From the NCBI RefSeq assembly GCF_001672975.1, contig NZ_LZKU01000183.1, positions 1 through 64,000 on the forward strand: 64,000 bases of DNA, written 5' to 3'. This document shows, piece by piece, positions 7,818 through 15,878 of this stretch (position 1 is the first letter of the stretch; each line of letters starts with the position of its first letter). Source of the DNA: Mycobacterium sp. 1465703.0 (GTDB lineage Bacteria; Actinomycetota; Actinomycetes; Mycobacteriales; Mycobacteriaceae). The translations under genes were made by a program, and so were the position numbers. The notes beneath the pieces are model-generated. The model made no database searches. It was given only the letters and a program-made list of their open reading frames with translations, and was not told where the DNA came from.

Positions 7818-9047
7818 TTAGGCCAGAAACCGCTCGACATACGGCGCGAAGCGCTCCCGCAGGTTGTCTTCGTCCAGCCCGAACATCTCGCATGACGTTT
7901 CGACATTGCCCAGTCGGCCACGCTGGTGCCCGGTCAGGTAGCCGGTGATGGTCGTGCGCGCCTCGTCGGTGAACGGTTCGTCGGCCAGGGCGTAGACCCG
8001 CTCGGCGGCGCCGAGTTCGTCGGCCATGAAGTCGTTGAACCGGATATCGATCGAGCGGTCCGGGCCGATGGTGTCGCGGTCGCGGACGAGTGCGGTGAGC
8101 ATCTGGTCGAGGCGGTCGATCCAGGAAGTGGCGATCTGCTCCACCGGCACCGGTGCGCGGTGCATGCGGGCCGAATAGGTGATCATCGCGATCATCGACA
8201 GCGCCACCGGCACCGGATCACGATGCGTGAACACCACAATGCTGTCTGGGAACACCCGGTCCAGGACCGGCACCTGCTCGAGATGCTGCGGCGACTTGAG
8301 CAGCCAGCGCCGCCCGCCGCGCAGGTACTGCATCGCCCGCAGTTGAGTGGCGAGGTACTGATAATGCGGCGTCTGGTCGTGGGCCCGGTAATAGTCACGC
8401 CAGCGCGGCACCTCGCCGAGGGTTTCGAACAGCATCGTGGACATGTCGTTGGCCAGCAGTTGGATCTCTTCGTGAACGTGATCGGTGGTCATCTCGTGCA
8501 TCAGCGGGAAATACGGCATCACCATATTGACCACCCCGACCGCGACGTCCATTCGTGCCCGGCGCGGATCCGGCTCGGCGCCAGCCTCATTCGGTAACGG
8601 AAACGGCTCGTTGCTCTCCCAGTAGGGCATGGTGCGGAAGGTGGGTGCGGCCGCCAGCAGGTTGTGTAAGTGTGTGGTTCCGGTGCGAGGCAACCCGGCG
8701 ATCACCACTGGCGAGCGCAGTTCGATGTCGGCAATTTCGGGATGCCTGCCCAATAGGTCGGTCAGCAACAGCCGGTTCTTGAGCAGCTGGAGCAGTTGTC
8801 CATAGAAGTTGACCACTCCGGCGTCGTGCAATCCGTCGATCTCGCGCAGCGCGGCGAGGTAGACCTCGAGTCGCTCACGGTAGTCGTTCGGCCCGAAGTC
8901 ATGCAGACCCGTGTCAGCGCTGGCTTGCGCGTGCAACGCATCGGAATCCAACGGGCACTGCGGGGCCATCGCGGCCATCATGTCCAGAATCTGCTGACCT
9001 TCGACGCTGAATTGGGGCGAGGCGAGGTCGTCAAGGCGAACGGTCAC
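7818..9047 (-). CDS. sulfotransferase family protein
   Basis: The 409-residue protein belongs to the large mycobacterial sulfotransferase family. The PAPS-binding 5'-phosphosulfate loop is VIAGLPRTGTTHLHNLL (about residues 115-131), and the 3'-phosphate region reads VVFTHRDPVPVALSM. The N-terminal 110 residues are the helical extension usual for this subgroup (YRERLEVYLAAL). It would transfer sulfate from PAPS to a hydroxyl of a lipid or small molecule; the acceptor is unknown. The GTG start faces the divergent TetR gene only 28 bases away, so both promoters overlap. EphF follows closely downstream. Confidence 0.85.
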   Translation of the reverse strand: MTVRLDDLASPQFSVEGQQILDMMAAMAPQCPLDSDALHAQASADTGLHDFGPNDYRERLEVYLAALREIDGLHDAGVVNFYGQLLQLLKNRLLLTDLLGRHPEIADIELRSPVVIAGLPRTGTTHLHNLLAAAPTFRTMPYWESNEPFPLPNEAGAEPDPRRARMDVAVGVVNMVMPYFPLMHEMTTDHVHEEIQLLANDMSTMLFETLGEVPRWRDYYRAHDQTPHYQYLATQLRAMQYLRGGRRWLLKSPQHLEQVPVLDRVFPDSIVVFTHRDPVPVALSMIAMITYSARMHRAPVPVEQIATSWIDRLDQMLTALVRDRDTIGPDRSIDIRFNDFMADELGAAERVYALADEPFTDEARTTITGYLTGHQRGRLGNVETSCEMFGLDEDNLRERFAPYVERFLA

Positions 9048-9058
9048 GGCGACTTATG

Positions 9059-9076
9059 TTACTCTGAGTTTCGTAA
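9059..9076. promoter_or_regulatory. putative TetR operator between sulfotransferase and TetR genes
   Basis: TTAC-N10-GTAA with an internal ACTC-t-GAGT dyad fills most of the 28-base gap between the two divergent start codons and touches the TetR ATG. It is short and AT-poor, so chance occurrence cannot be excluded, but the position is ideal for autoregulation. Confidence 0.4.
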
Positions 9077-9651
9077 TGGTAGTGGATTTTGGCAGACCCC
9101 GTGATCCCCGAATCGACGCTGCGGTGCTTCGCGCGACGGTCGAATTGCTGGCCGAAACCGGCTATCCGGGCTTGTTGGTCTCAGCCATTGCCGAGCGCGC
9201 AGGTACCAGCAAGCCCGCCATCTATCGCCGCTGGCCCAGCAAGGCTCACCTGGTGCACGAGGCGGTGTTCCCGATCGGCGCCGGAACCGCTATCCCCGAT
9301 ACCGCAGCAACGCCCCACGGTCTGCGTGAGATGGTCCGCCGCACAATGGTTTTCCTCACCACACCGGCCGCCCGGGCAGCACTGCCGGGGCTGATCGGCG
9401 AGATGGCCGCGGATCCGACCCTGCATTCGGCCCTGCTAGAGCGGTTCTCCGGCGTCATCGGCGGGGGCCTCGCCGACTGGCTCGCGGCGGCCGCGGCGCG
9501 CGGGGAGGTGCGGTCGGACGTGACCGCCGCCGAACTGGCCGAGACCATCGCCGGTGTCACCCTGGTAGCTCTGCTCACCCGCGTCACCGAACTCGATGAC
9601 GCGTGGGTCGATCGCACCACCACATTGCTCCTGAAAGGAATCAGCGCATGA
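9076..9651 (+). CDS. TetR family transcriptional regulator
   Basis: A 191-residue regulator with the HTH near the N-terminus: ETGYPGLLVSAIAERAGTSKPAIYRRWPSKAHLVHEAVF, where the IYRRWPSK motif is characteristic of the subfamily that carries a TetR_C_11-like ligand domain. The ATG lies at the end of an inverted repeat shared with the divergent sulfotransferase promoter. Its stop overlaps the ATG of the DUF1214 gene by 4 bases (ATGA), so both are co-translated; the regulator probably governs both that gene and the sulfotransferase-ephF unit. Ligand unknown. Confidence 0.87.
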   Translation: MVVDFGRPRDPRIDAAVLRATVELLAETGYPGLLVSAIAERAGTSKPAIYRRWPSKAHLVHEAVFPIGAGTAIPDTAATPHGLREMVRRTMVFLTTPAARAALPGLIGEMAADPTLHSALLERFSGVIGGGLADWLAAAAARGEVRSDVTAAELAETIAGVTLVALLTRVTELDDAWVDRTTTLLLKGISA

Positions 9652-10751
9652 CGCACGACTCGACGGAAGCGTGGCAGGAACTGCTGAAAACTCTTGGCGA
9701 ACTGGGCCATTCGTTCCTCGAGGGTGACCGTGCGGTCACCGACGACCGCCACGTCGCCGACGGTTACCGCATGCTCGCCGCCACACTGGGCGTAGCCCTG
9801 GACAGCTATCTGTTTCCCGAGCCGGGGCGACCGCAGTTCGTCGCGGTGAATACACCCTTCCGCCGCGACCGCCGCTGGGGCGGAGACAACACCGACGCCT
9901 ACTACTTCATGTGCCCGGTCGATCCCGCCCGCCGATACCGAATCAGCGGGAACAAGGGTGACAGCGTGTACTTTTCGGTGACGGCCTATAACGAACCGGC
10001 ACCGGGCGCCTGGTCCGATCGGGTCGTCGCGATCGTTCGCGACACCGATCTGGATATCGACGCCGACGGCAACTTCACCTTCGAGTTCCCCGCCACGCCC
10101 GACGCGGCCGTGCTGATGACCCGTGACTACCAAGCCGATCCGCTGACCGGGCGCCCGGTGACGTGGCGTATCGAGGCACTCGATGCAGCGGACCCCATCC
10201 GGCACGGCGACGCCGAAACCGCTGCGAGTTTGCGCGCCGCCGCCACCTGGTTGCGCACCATGTTCGCCATTGTGCCGCTGGCCGTGGGAAATCGGGTCGA
10301 CCATCAGCATGCGCTCGGGCACGAAACCGCCCACGCCGCTAACGCTTTCGCCGATCCCTATCAGGTACCGGACGCCAACTTCGGCTGGTCGGCGCGCGAC
10401 GCCTGCTATTCCTACGGCAGTTTCGTGCTCGACGACGACGAAGCGCTGGTCATCACGCACCGGCCCCCGTCGTGCAGGTTCTGGAACCTGGTGGTGTGGA
10501 ACCAGTTCATGGCGACCTTCGGCGCGCAGGATGCCCGGTGCTCGATCAACGGCCACAGCGCCGTCCTGAACAGCGATGGCTCGGTGACGGTGGTCTTGTC
10601 CGCCCGCAACACGGCACACCCGAATTCGCTTACCACGCTGGGCTATCCGCGCGGCAACCTGGCATTCCGGTGGTTTTTGGCCGATGGCGTGCCCCAGCGA
10701 CCCGAGGTGAAACTCGTCAAGGCGGCCGATGCGCCCACCGAGGTGAGCTGA
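9648..10751 (+). CDS. DUF1214 domain protein
   Basis: This 367-residue protein has a DUF1214 C-terminal domain: FLDDDEALVITHRPPSCRFW, NLVVWNQFM, and RNTAHPNSLTTLGYPRGNLAFRW are the family blocks. The N-terminal part (GYRMLAATLGVALDSYLFPEPGRP, VNTPFRRDRRWGGDNTDAYYFM) is as in mycobacterial paralogues that lie beside TetR genes and oxidoreductases. Biochemical role unknown. ATG 9648 is used because it overlaps the TetR stop and has GAAAGGAA upstream; the frame continues to 9603 inside the TetR gene. It is convergent with the LLM oxidoreductase, with one base between the stops. Confidence 0.82.
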   Translation: MTHDSTEAWQELLKTLGELGHSFLEGDRAVTDDRHVADGYRMLAATLGVALDSYLFPEPGRPQFVAVNTPFRRDRRWGGDNTDAYYFMCPVDPARRYRISGNKGDSVYFSVTAYNEPAPGAWSDRVVAIVRDTDLDIDADGNFTFEFPATPDAAVLMTRDYQADPLTGRPVTWRIEALDAADPIRHGDAETAASLRAAATWLRTMFAIVPLAVGNRVDHQHALGHETAHAANAFADPYQVPDANFGWSARDACYSYGSFVLDDDEALVITHRPPSCRFWNLVVWNQFMATFGAQDARCSINGHSAVLNSDGSVTVVLSARNTAHPNSLTTLGYPRGNLAFRWFLADGVPQRPEVKLVKAADAPTEVS

Positions 10752-10752
10752 G

Positions 10753-11805
10753 TCAGGAAATCCGCTGGACCAGCTCGATCGCCCGGCCCAATGTCTCCAG
10801 CTTGGCATCCAGCGTGTCGCCCGCGGGATACAGCCGCACGGTGTTGACCCCGGTATCGCGCCATACCACCAGGCGTGCCGAAACCATCTCCTCGGTCCCG
10901 ATCAGGGTGGTGGCCAACACCATCTCGTCGGTCACCAGGGCGGCCGCCCCGTCCCGGTCGCCGCGTTGCCAGCGCTCGCGCACCTCGGCGGCGACATCGG
11001 CCCAACCTTGCCGGCTATAGGCCTGGTTGTAGAAATTGGTGCTCGACGACCCCATGCCGCCAAGACTGAACGCCAGCTCTTTCTTGCGGCCCGCGACCAT
11101 ACGCCGTAGTTCGTCTTCGTCTGCGGCAAAGGCGACTTCGGCACCCTGACAGATGTCGATGTCGGAGCGAGTCCGGTTCGCGGCGGCCAGTCCTTCATCG
11201 AGATGGGAGAAGTAGGCGTCGCCGGCACCTTCTGGTACGAAGCTGGTACCCAGCCAGCCGTCGGCGACCCGCCCGGTCAACCGCAGCATAGCCGGCGACA
11301 GGGCGGCCAGGTATATCGGGACAGCGTGCTCAGCCCGCGTCGACAAACGCATCGGCACCGCCTCGCCGCCGGGCCGCGGGATCGCGAATTCCCTTCCGGC
11401 ATAGGAGATCTTCCCACCCGCAAAGGCCTGCCGCACGATGTCGATCGTCTCGGAGATCCGCGCCACCGGGCGGCTGAACGAGACGCCGTGCAGGCCCTCG
11501 ATCACCTGCGGCCCCGAGGCGCCCAGACCAAGCAGAAAGCGGCCGTTCGACAAGTTGGACAGGGTGATCGCGGTCTGGGCGACCATGACCGGCGACCGGG
11601 TACCGACTTGAAAAACTCCGGAACCCAGCAACATCCGCTCGGTCCGCGCCGCCAGGTAGCCCAGCGCCGATGGCGCATCGGCGCCCCACGCCTCGGCCAC
11701 CCAACAGACATCGAGACCCAGCTTCTCCGCCTCCACGACCAGCGCGACGACCTCAGCGACTTCGCTCGCGGCGCCGGACAACTCGACCGTCGTTGCGGTC
11801 CGCAT
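10753..11805 (-). CDS. LLM class F420-dependent oxidoreductase
   Basis: A 350-residue TIM-barrel enzyme of the luciferase-like monooxygenase class. WVAEAWGADAPSALGYLAA, LLLGLGASGPQVIEGLHG and AVPIYLAALSPAMLRLTGRVADGW are the standard LLM blocks for the F420-using mycobacterial subset. It is predicted to use coenzyme F420 or FMN for a hydride transfer to an unknown substrate. The start ATG 11805 overlaps by one base the stop of the SRPBCC gene (TGATG), so the two are coupled. The long open frame above 11805 is a shadow of the SRPBCC gene. Confidence 0.85.
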   Translation of the reverse strand: MRTATTVELSGAASEVAEVVALVVEAEKLGLDVCWVAEAWGADAPSALGYLAARTERMLLGSGVFQVGTRSPVMVAQTAITLSNLSNGRFLLGLGASGPQVIEGLHGVSFSRPVARISETIDIVRQAFAGGKISYAGREFAIPRPGGEAVPMRLSTRAEHAVPIYLAALSPAMLRLTGRVADGWLGTSFVPEGAGDAYFSHLDEGLAAANRTRSDIDICQGAEVAFAADEDELRRMVAGRKKELAFSLGGMGSSSTNFYNQAYSRQGWADVAAEVRERWQRGDRDGAAALVTDEMVLATTLIGTEEMVSARLVVWRDTGVNTVRLYPAGDTLDAKLETLGRAIELVQRIS

Positions 11806-12329
11806 CAATGCACCCCGTGTTCGGCCAGCCGTTTGATCGCCGCCAGGGTCTTTTCGATCGCGGCCTCGAACTCGCGCAGCCGCACGAAGACGATTTTCTG
11901 TTCCTTGTCGGGCATCGACTCGATGGCCACCGACAGGCCCGAGCGTCCGGGGCCCATCTGCATCCAGTAGTTCAGGGCGGTGCCACCGTCGCGGGGCACC
12001 AGCCTGAATCGCCACATCGCCGCGGGATTGTCGGGTTCGCCGACGGCCCAGCAGAATTCGTGTGGCTGATCGCAGGCGACGATCTGCGATGTGGTGCTCC
12101 ATTGCCCGAACGCATCGTGCTCATTGTGCCCCACGAACCGAGCGCCGACCCGGGGTCCGTCCGATCCCTCGGCCCATTCCACGGCCTTCAGTTCGGTGCT
12201 GAATGCCGGCATCAGGGCGATGTCGGAGACCAGGCTCCAGACCCGCGCCGGGTCGGCGTCAATCCAGGTCGAGGATTCCACGGTCGGGGTATCCGCATAG
12301 CGCGCGCCGGTCCACTCCACGGACCTCAT
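11805..12329 (-). CDS. SRPBCC (START-like) family protein
   Basis: This 174-residue protein begins MRSVEWTGARYADTPTVESSTWIDADPARVWSLVSDI, a classical polyketide cyclase/dehydrase-type SRPBCC N-terminus, followed by RVGARFVGHNEHDAFGQWSTTSQIVACDQPHEFCW and the C-terminal amphipathic helix expected for the helix-grip fold. Such proteins bind hydrophobic ligands. It lies between the desaturase (44 bases upstream) and the LLM oxidoreductase (coupled downstream), all on the minus strand, so a role in handling a lipid substrate of these enzymes is plausible but unproven. Confidence 0.83.
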   Translation of the reverse strand: MRSVEWTGARYADTPTVESSTWIDADPARVWSLVSDIALMPAFSTELKAVEWAEGSDGPRVGARFVGHNEHDAFGQWSTTSQIVACDQPHEFCWAVGEPDNPAAMWRFRLVPRDGGTALNYWMQMGPGRSGLSVAIESMPDKEQKIVFVRLREFEAAIEKTLAAIKRLAEHGVH

Positions 12330-12373
12330 TGTCCCCCTGTCCCGGCGCGAGGCAATGCCGGGACAGGGCGGAT

Positions 12374-13489
12374 TTACGCGGCGACCGGCTCGGGATCGAT
12401 GGACGCCTGCGTGCCGGCTGTGCGCACCCACGAGTCCGGGAAGGTGAGCCGCACAATCTTGCGGACGACGGTGCCGAACTGGCGCAACAGCGGGCCGCGG
12501 TTGTACGGGATGCCGTAGCGTTCGCAGATCTCCTGTACCTCGGAGGCGATCTCGGAATAGCGGCGCGCCGGCATGTCGGGGAACAGGTGGTGCTCGATCT
12601 GGTGCGACAGGTTGCCGGACAGCAGATGAAAGAGCTTGCCGCCGGTCAGGTTTGCCGAGCCGAGGACCTGACGGAAGTACCACATCCCGCGCGACTCGTC
12701 CTTGGTCTCCTCGACGGTGAATTCCTGTGTGCCGTCCGGGAAGTGGCCGCAGAAGATGATCATGTACGACCACACGTTGCGCATCAGGTTCGCCGTGAGG
12801 TTACCGGTGAGGACGAACGGAGCGAAGGGCCCGGCCAGCAGCGGGAAGGCGACGTAGTCCTTGAGCGTCTGGCGGCGGGTCTTTTTCCAGATGGCCCGCA
12901 GGACGTCACGCTTGTCCTCGAGACGGATCTCGCCGGCGCGGATGCGCTCGGTCTCCAGCTCGTGTAGCGCGACACCGTACTGGAACAACACCATCAGCAT
13001 GAACGCGTAGATCGGGTTGCCGAGGAAGTACGGTTGCCACCGCTGGTCCTCGCTCATCCGCAGAATTCCGTAGCCGATGTCACGGTCCATTCCCACGATG
13101 TTGGTGTGAGTGTGGTGCATGTAGTTGTGCGAGTGCCGCCATTGATCGGCCGGGCACGCCGTGTCCCACTCGAAGGTGCGACCGGAGATGGCGGGGTCGC
13201 GCATCCAGTCGTACTGGCCGTGCATGATGTTGTGGCCGATCTCCATGTTGTCCAAGATCTTTGACAGGCCCAGCATCGCGGTGCCTGCCAGCCATGCCGG
13301 TGGCACGAACCCGGCGAACAACAGCGTCCGGCCACCGACCTCGAGCGCGCGCTGTGCTTTGATGACGCGGCGGATGTAGTCGGCGTCCTGTTCGCCGAGT
13401 TCTGCCATCACGCGTTCCTTGATGGCGTCGAGTTCACGGCCCAATGCGTCGGCCTGTTCGGGGGTGAGGGTGATTTTGTCGTTCGACAT
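12374..13489 (-). CDS. membrane fatty acyl-CoA desaturase, DesA3-like
   Basis: This 371-residue integral membrane di-iron desaturase has the three histidine boxes: GHNIMHGQYDW (HxxxH), HSHNYMHHTHTN (HxxHH), and SHQIEHHLFP (HxxHH). Hydrophobic segments flank them (LLFAGFVPPAWLAGTAML and PFAPFVLTGNLTANLM). It is predicted to introduce a cis double bond into stearoyl-CoA or a related acyl-CoA, as DesA3 (Rv3229c) does with its reductase Rv3230c. The reductase gene here lies directly upstream in the same order as in M. tuberculosis. Start ATG 13489 has GAGGACA 5 bases upstream; the frame continues to 13525 without support. Regulation probably by the divergent TetR gene at 14754. Confidence 0.9.
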   Translation of the reverse strand: MSNDKITLTPEQADALGRELDAIKERVMAELGEQDADYIRRVIKAQRALEVGGRTLLFAGFVPPAWLAGTAMLGLSKILDNMEIGHNIMHGQYDWMRDPAISGRTFEWDTACPADQWRHSHNYMHHTHTNIVGMDRDIGYGILRMSEDQRWQPYFLGNPIYAFMLMVLFQYGVALHELETERIRAGEIRLEDKRDVLRAIWKKTRRQTLKDYVAFPLLAGPFAPFVLTGNLTANLMRNVWSYMIIFCGHFPDGTQEFTVEETKDESRGMWYFRQVLGSANLTGGKLFHLLSGNLSHQIEHHLFPDMPARRYSEIASEVQEICERYGIPYNRGPLLRQFGTVVRKIVRLTFPDSWVRTAGTQASIDPEPVAA

Positions 13490-13579
13490 TGCTTGTCCTC
13501 CAAGTGTTTTACTGTGTCGAACCACTGCGCCCGGCTTCGCCGCGCTGGCCGATCGCCACGGCGCTGTGATCTCTTGTCG

Positions 13580-14683
13580 TTACAGGGACAGGTCCACGTC
13601 ACCCACCGGAACGGACACGCAGATCTGCACGTCTTCCTCGGGAGCGGTCGAGACCGCACCGGTGACCAGGTTGCGCACGGTGCCGGCGGTTTTACGCCGT
13701 GTGCAGGTGTGACAGATGCCCATTCGGCATCCGTTTTCGGGTGACAGGCCCGCCGATTCGGCCTGTTCCAATAGCGACCGCCCGTCGTCGACAGTGTCAA
13801 TGCCGCTGTCGGAGAAGGTGACTCGTCCTCCCGACGGATTCGTTGGCGTGTCGAAGACCGGCGGCACGAAGCTTTCGGAGTACACGTTGTCGCAATGCGA
13901 TCGGACGGCCTCGATCAGAGCCGTTGGTCCGCAGACGAATACCGCATCGGGTGATGGCATCGCGGCGGCCAGGTGCGCCGGGCCGAAACGCCCGGTGAGG
14001 TCGCCGTCATCCGATCGGGTGTAGCAGTGCAGTACCCGTACCGATGGCAATTCGGCCAGCTCGTCGCGGTAGCAGGCCTCGTCAGGAGTGCGCGCGTAGT
14101 GGATGAATGCGATCTCGCCGGGATAATCCCGGGCGACCAAGGTGCGCACCATCGACATCACCGGAGTGATTCCACTTCCCCCGGAGACGAAGAGCATGCG
14201 CCGCGGGCTCCGCGGTTCGCGGGCCGGCAACGTGAAGTCGCCGCCGGTGCCCGCCAGACCGACCACCATGCCGCGGTGGGCGTGTTCGTACAGATAGTTC
14301 GAGACCAGGCCGCCCTCGTGCCGGCCGATGGTCAATTCGAGGGTGGCCGCCCCTTCGGCATTGGCCGGCGAATAGCAGCGGGTGTGCCGTCGGCCGTCGA
14401 TCTCTACGGTGAGGTTGACGTATTGGCCGGCCTCGAGGTTCTGAGCGGCCAAAAAGGTGTCGTTGGGGGTCAGAGTCAGGGTGACACTGCGGGGTGTGCT
14501 CCGGCGCACATCGGTCACTTTGGCGCGGGCTTCGCCCAGCGTCCACGTCGGCGCCACCAGCTCGGTGTAACGATCGACACCATGCGGCCCGGTCAGCAGG
14601 TCTAAGAGCTCTGAACCCAACACGCGCTGCCGAAAGGTCCGGGCGAGGACTCGGCCAGAAACGTGAGCGGTTTGAGTGAACAT
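13580..14683 (-). CDS. ferredoxin reductase with C-terminal 2Fe-2S domain (desaturase electron donor)
   Basis: The 367-residue enzyme has an FAD/FNR domain (RHTRCYSPAN for FAD, MLFVSGGSGITPVMSM for NAD(P)H) and a C-terminal plant-type ferredoxin domain with cysteines in ENGCRMGICHTC and a later QICVS. This arrangement matches Rv3230c, the NADPH oxidoreductase that feeds electrons to DesA3. The gene lies 90 bases upstream of the desaturase on the same strand. ATG 14683 is taken as start because it begins MFTQTAHVSGRVLARTF; the extended frame to 14719 runs into the divergent promoter. Likely repressed by the adjacent TetR regulator. Confidence 0.9.
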   Translation of the reverse strand: MFTQTAHVSGRVLARTFRQRVLGSELLDLLTGPHGVDRYTELVAPTWTLGEARAKVTDVRRSTPRSVTLTLTPNDTFLAAQNLEAGQYVNLTVEIDGRRHTRCYSPANAEGAATLELTIGRHEGGLVSNYLYEHAHRGMVVGLAGTGGDFTLPAREPRSPRRMLFVSGGSGITPVMSMVRTLVARDYPGEIAFIHYARTPDEACYRDELAELPSVRVLHCYTRSDDGDLTGRFGPAHLAAAMPSPDAVFVCGPTALIEAVRSHCDNVYSESFVPPVFDTPTNPSGGRVTFSDSGIDTVDDGRSLLEQAESAGLSPENGCRMGICHTCTRRKTAGTVRNLVTGAVSTAPEEDVQICVSVPVGDVDLSL

Positions 14684-14740
14684 ATGTACACCGTGCGACG
14701 GCAATGCCCATGCAGTCAAGGGTTTACCGCCTGGCTGTGG

Positions 14741-14759
14741 TAGGGTTCACACAGTGAAC
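14741..14759 (+). promoter_or_regulatory. leaderless promoter and palindromic operator of the desaturase-associated TetR gene
   Basis: TAGGGT (14741-14746) is a TANNNT-type -10 hexamer placed 7 bases before the GTG start, the spacing expected for a leaderless mRNA. GTTCAC-aca-GTGAAC (14745-14759) is a perfect inverted repeat that spans the end of the -10, the transcription start and the start codon. A protein bound here would block the promoter directly, which suggests autorepression by the TetR product. Confidence 0.6.
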
Positions 14760-15428
14760 AGCCGTACTCCTAGCTCACGGGGACGGGGCTCTGGTCGCGA
14801 GCGGGCACGCGAAAGTCAGTCGCGTGAGGAGCGCAAGGAGGCGACGCGTCGGGCCATCATCGCCGCGGCGCTCAAGCTTTTGCAGGACCGCAGCTTTTCC
14901 AGCCTGAGTCTGCGCGAGGTGACGCGTGAGGTCGGGATCGTTCCAGCGGCGTTCTACCGGCACTTTGAATCGATGGAGGCCCTCGGCCTGGTCTTGATCG
15001 ACGAGTCGTTCAGGAGTCTGCGCGACACCCTGCGTGATGCGCGCGCCGGCAAGCTCGACCCGAACCGGGTGATCGAATCTTCCGTCGAGATCCTGGTGGC
15101 CAGCGTCGCGGACCGGCGCGAACACTGGCGGCTCATCGGCCGGGAGCGCAACAGCGGCCTGTCGGTGCTGCGCTACGCCATTCGCACCGAGATCCGGCTG
15201 ATCACCTCCGAACTGGCCACTGACCTGGCCCGATTCCCCGGGCTGAACAAGTGGACCACCGAGGATCTCAACGTGCTGGCGACTCTGTTCGTCAACGCGA
15301 TGATCGTCATCGCGGAGGCCATCGAGGACTCCCAGAGCATCGAGGCGACCGAAGACATCCGCAGGCTCGCCGTCAAGCAGTTGAGGATGATCGCGACCGG
15401 CATCGCCGGCTGGCAAAGCACGCCCTGA
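14754..15428 (+). CDS. TetR family regulator of the desaturase pair (predicted)
   Basis: A 224-residue regulator with a 25-residue Arg/Ser-rich N-terminal tail, then the HTH RRAIIAAALKLLQDRSFSSLSLREVTREVGIVPAAFYRHFESMEALGLVL. The ligand domain includes LATLFVNAMIVIAEAIEDS. Subfamily features and its position divergent from a fatty acyl desaturase and its reductase recall DesT/FabR-like control of unsaturated fatty acid synthesis; that is an analogy and not a demonstrated orthology. GTG 14754 is chosen because the -10 hexamer TAGGGT lies 7 bases upstream; the frame continues to 14676 but that region is the divergent promoter. Confidence 0.85.
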   Translation: MNSRTPSSRGRGSGRERARESQSREERKEATRRAIIAAALKLLQDRSFSSLSLREVTREVGIVPAAFYRHFESMEALGLVLIDESFRSLRDTLRDARAGKLDPNRVIESSVEILVASVADRREHWRLIGRERNSGLSVLRYAIRTEIRLITSELATDLARFPGLNKWTTEDLNVLATLFVNAMIVIAEAIEDSQSIEATEDIRRLAVKQLRMIATGIAGWQSTP

Positions 15429-15462
15429 CGACGTCGACTGCAGTAAACAGCCGAGCACTGAC

Positions 15463-15816
15463 TCACTCGTCGACGACGTCGTACAACGAGTCGCCGTCTT
15501 CCGGGGTGCCATCGATCTGGCCCCGGTGGGCGCGGCGCGGTCCGTCGTCGGCAGGCTCGATCGAATTGGCCACGTCGGGTTCCTCGGCCGCCAGCCGGTC
15601 ATCGAGGGATTCGCCCTCGCGTTCTTCCCTGGCCGTGACGCCAAACCGGTTGGCCTCGCTCCAGCCCTCCGGGGGGTCGACGACGATGTCGCCGTCGTCG
15701 TTGCGCAATTCGTCCGAGTCGGTACCTTCGCTTGCGCTCAGGGTGTCACCCGGACCACCCTCTTCGGGGAAGTCCGCGGGATCGACCAGGTCGTCGGCTT
15801 GGGGGTTGTCGCTCAT
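15463..15816 (-). CDS. acidic low-complexity protein, DUF5709-like
   Basis: The 117-residue product is strongly acidic (runs such as DDLVDPADFPEEGGPGD and EEPDVANSIEPADDGPRR) and likely intrinsically disordered. The segment PPEGWSEANRFGVTAREEREGESLDDRLAAEEPDV matches the conserved core of the actinobacterial DUF5709 family. No enzymatic motif or signal peptide is present. Function unknown. It is convergent with the TetR gene (35-base gap) and lies 62 bases downstream of the GNAT gene on the same strand. Confidence 0.75.
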   Translation of the reverse strand: MSDNPQADDLVDPADFPEEGGPGDTLSASEGTDSDELRNDDGDIVVDPPEGWSEANRFGVTAREEREGESLDDRLAAEEPDVANSIEPADDGPRRAHRGQIDGTPEDGDSLYDVVDE

Positions 15817-15878
15817 GCGGAAACGGTTCCCGCCGAGTCGGGGGGTTAAACGCGGCCGAGAGCCGTTCCGTCAAGCCG

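Noticed and set aside
9246-10808. 520-residue minus-strand frame
   Set aside because: Antisense to the TetR and DUF1214 genes, which have clear domains and coupling; a GC-skew shadow.
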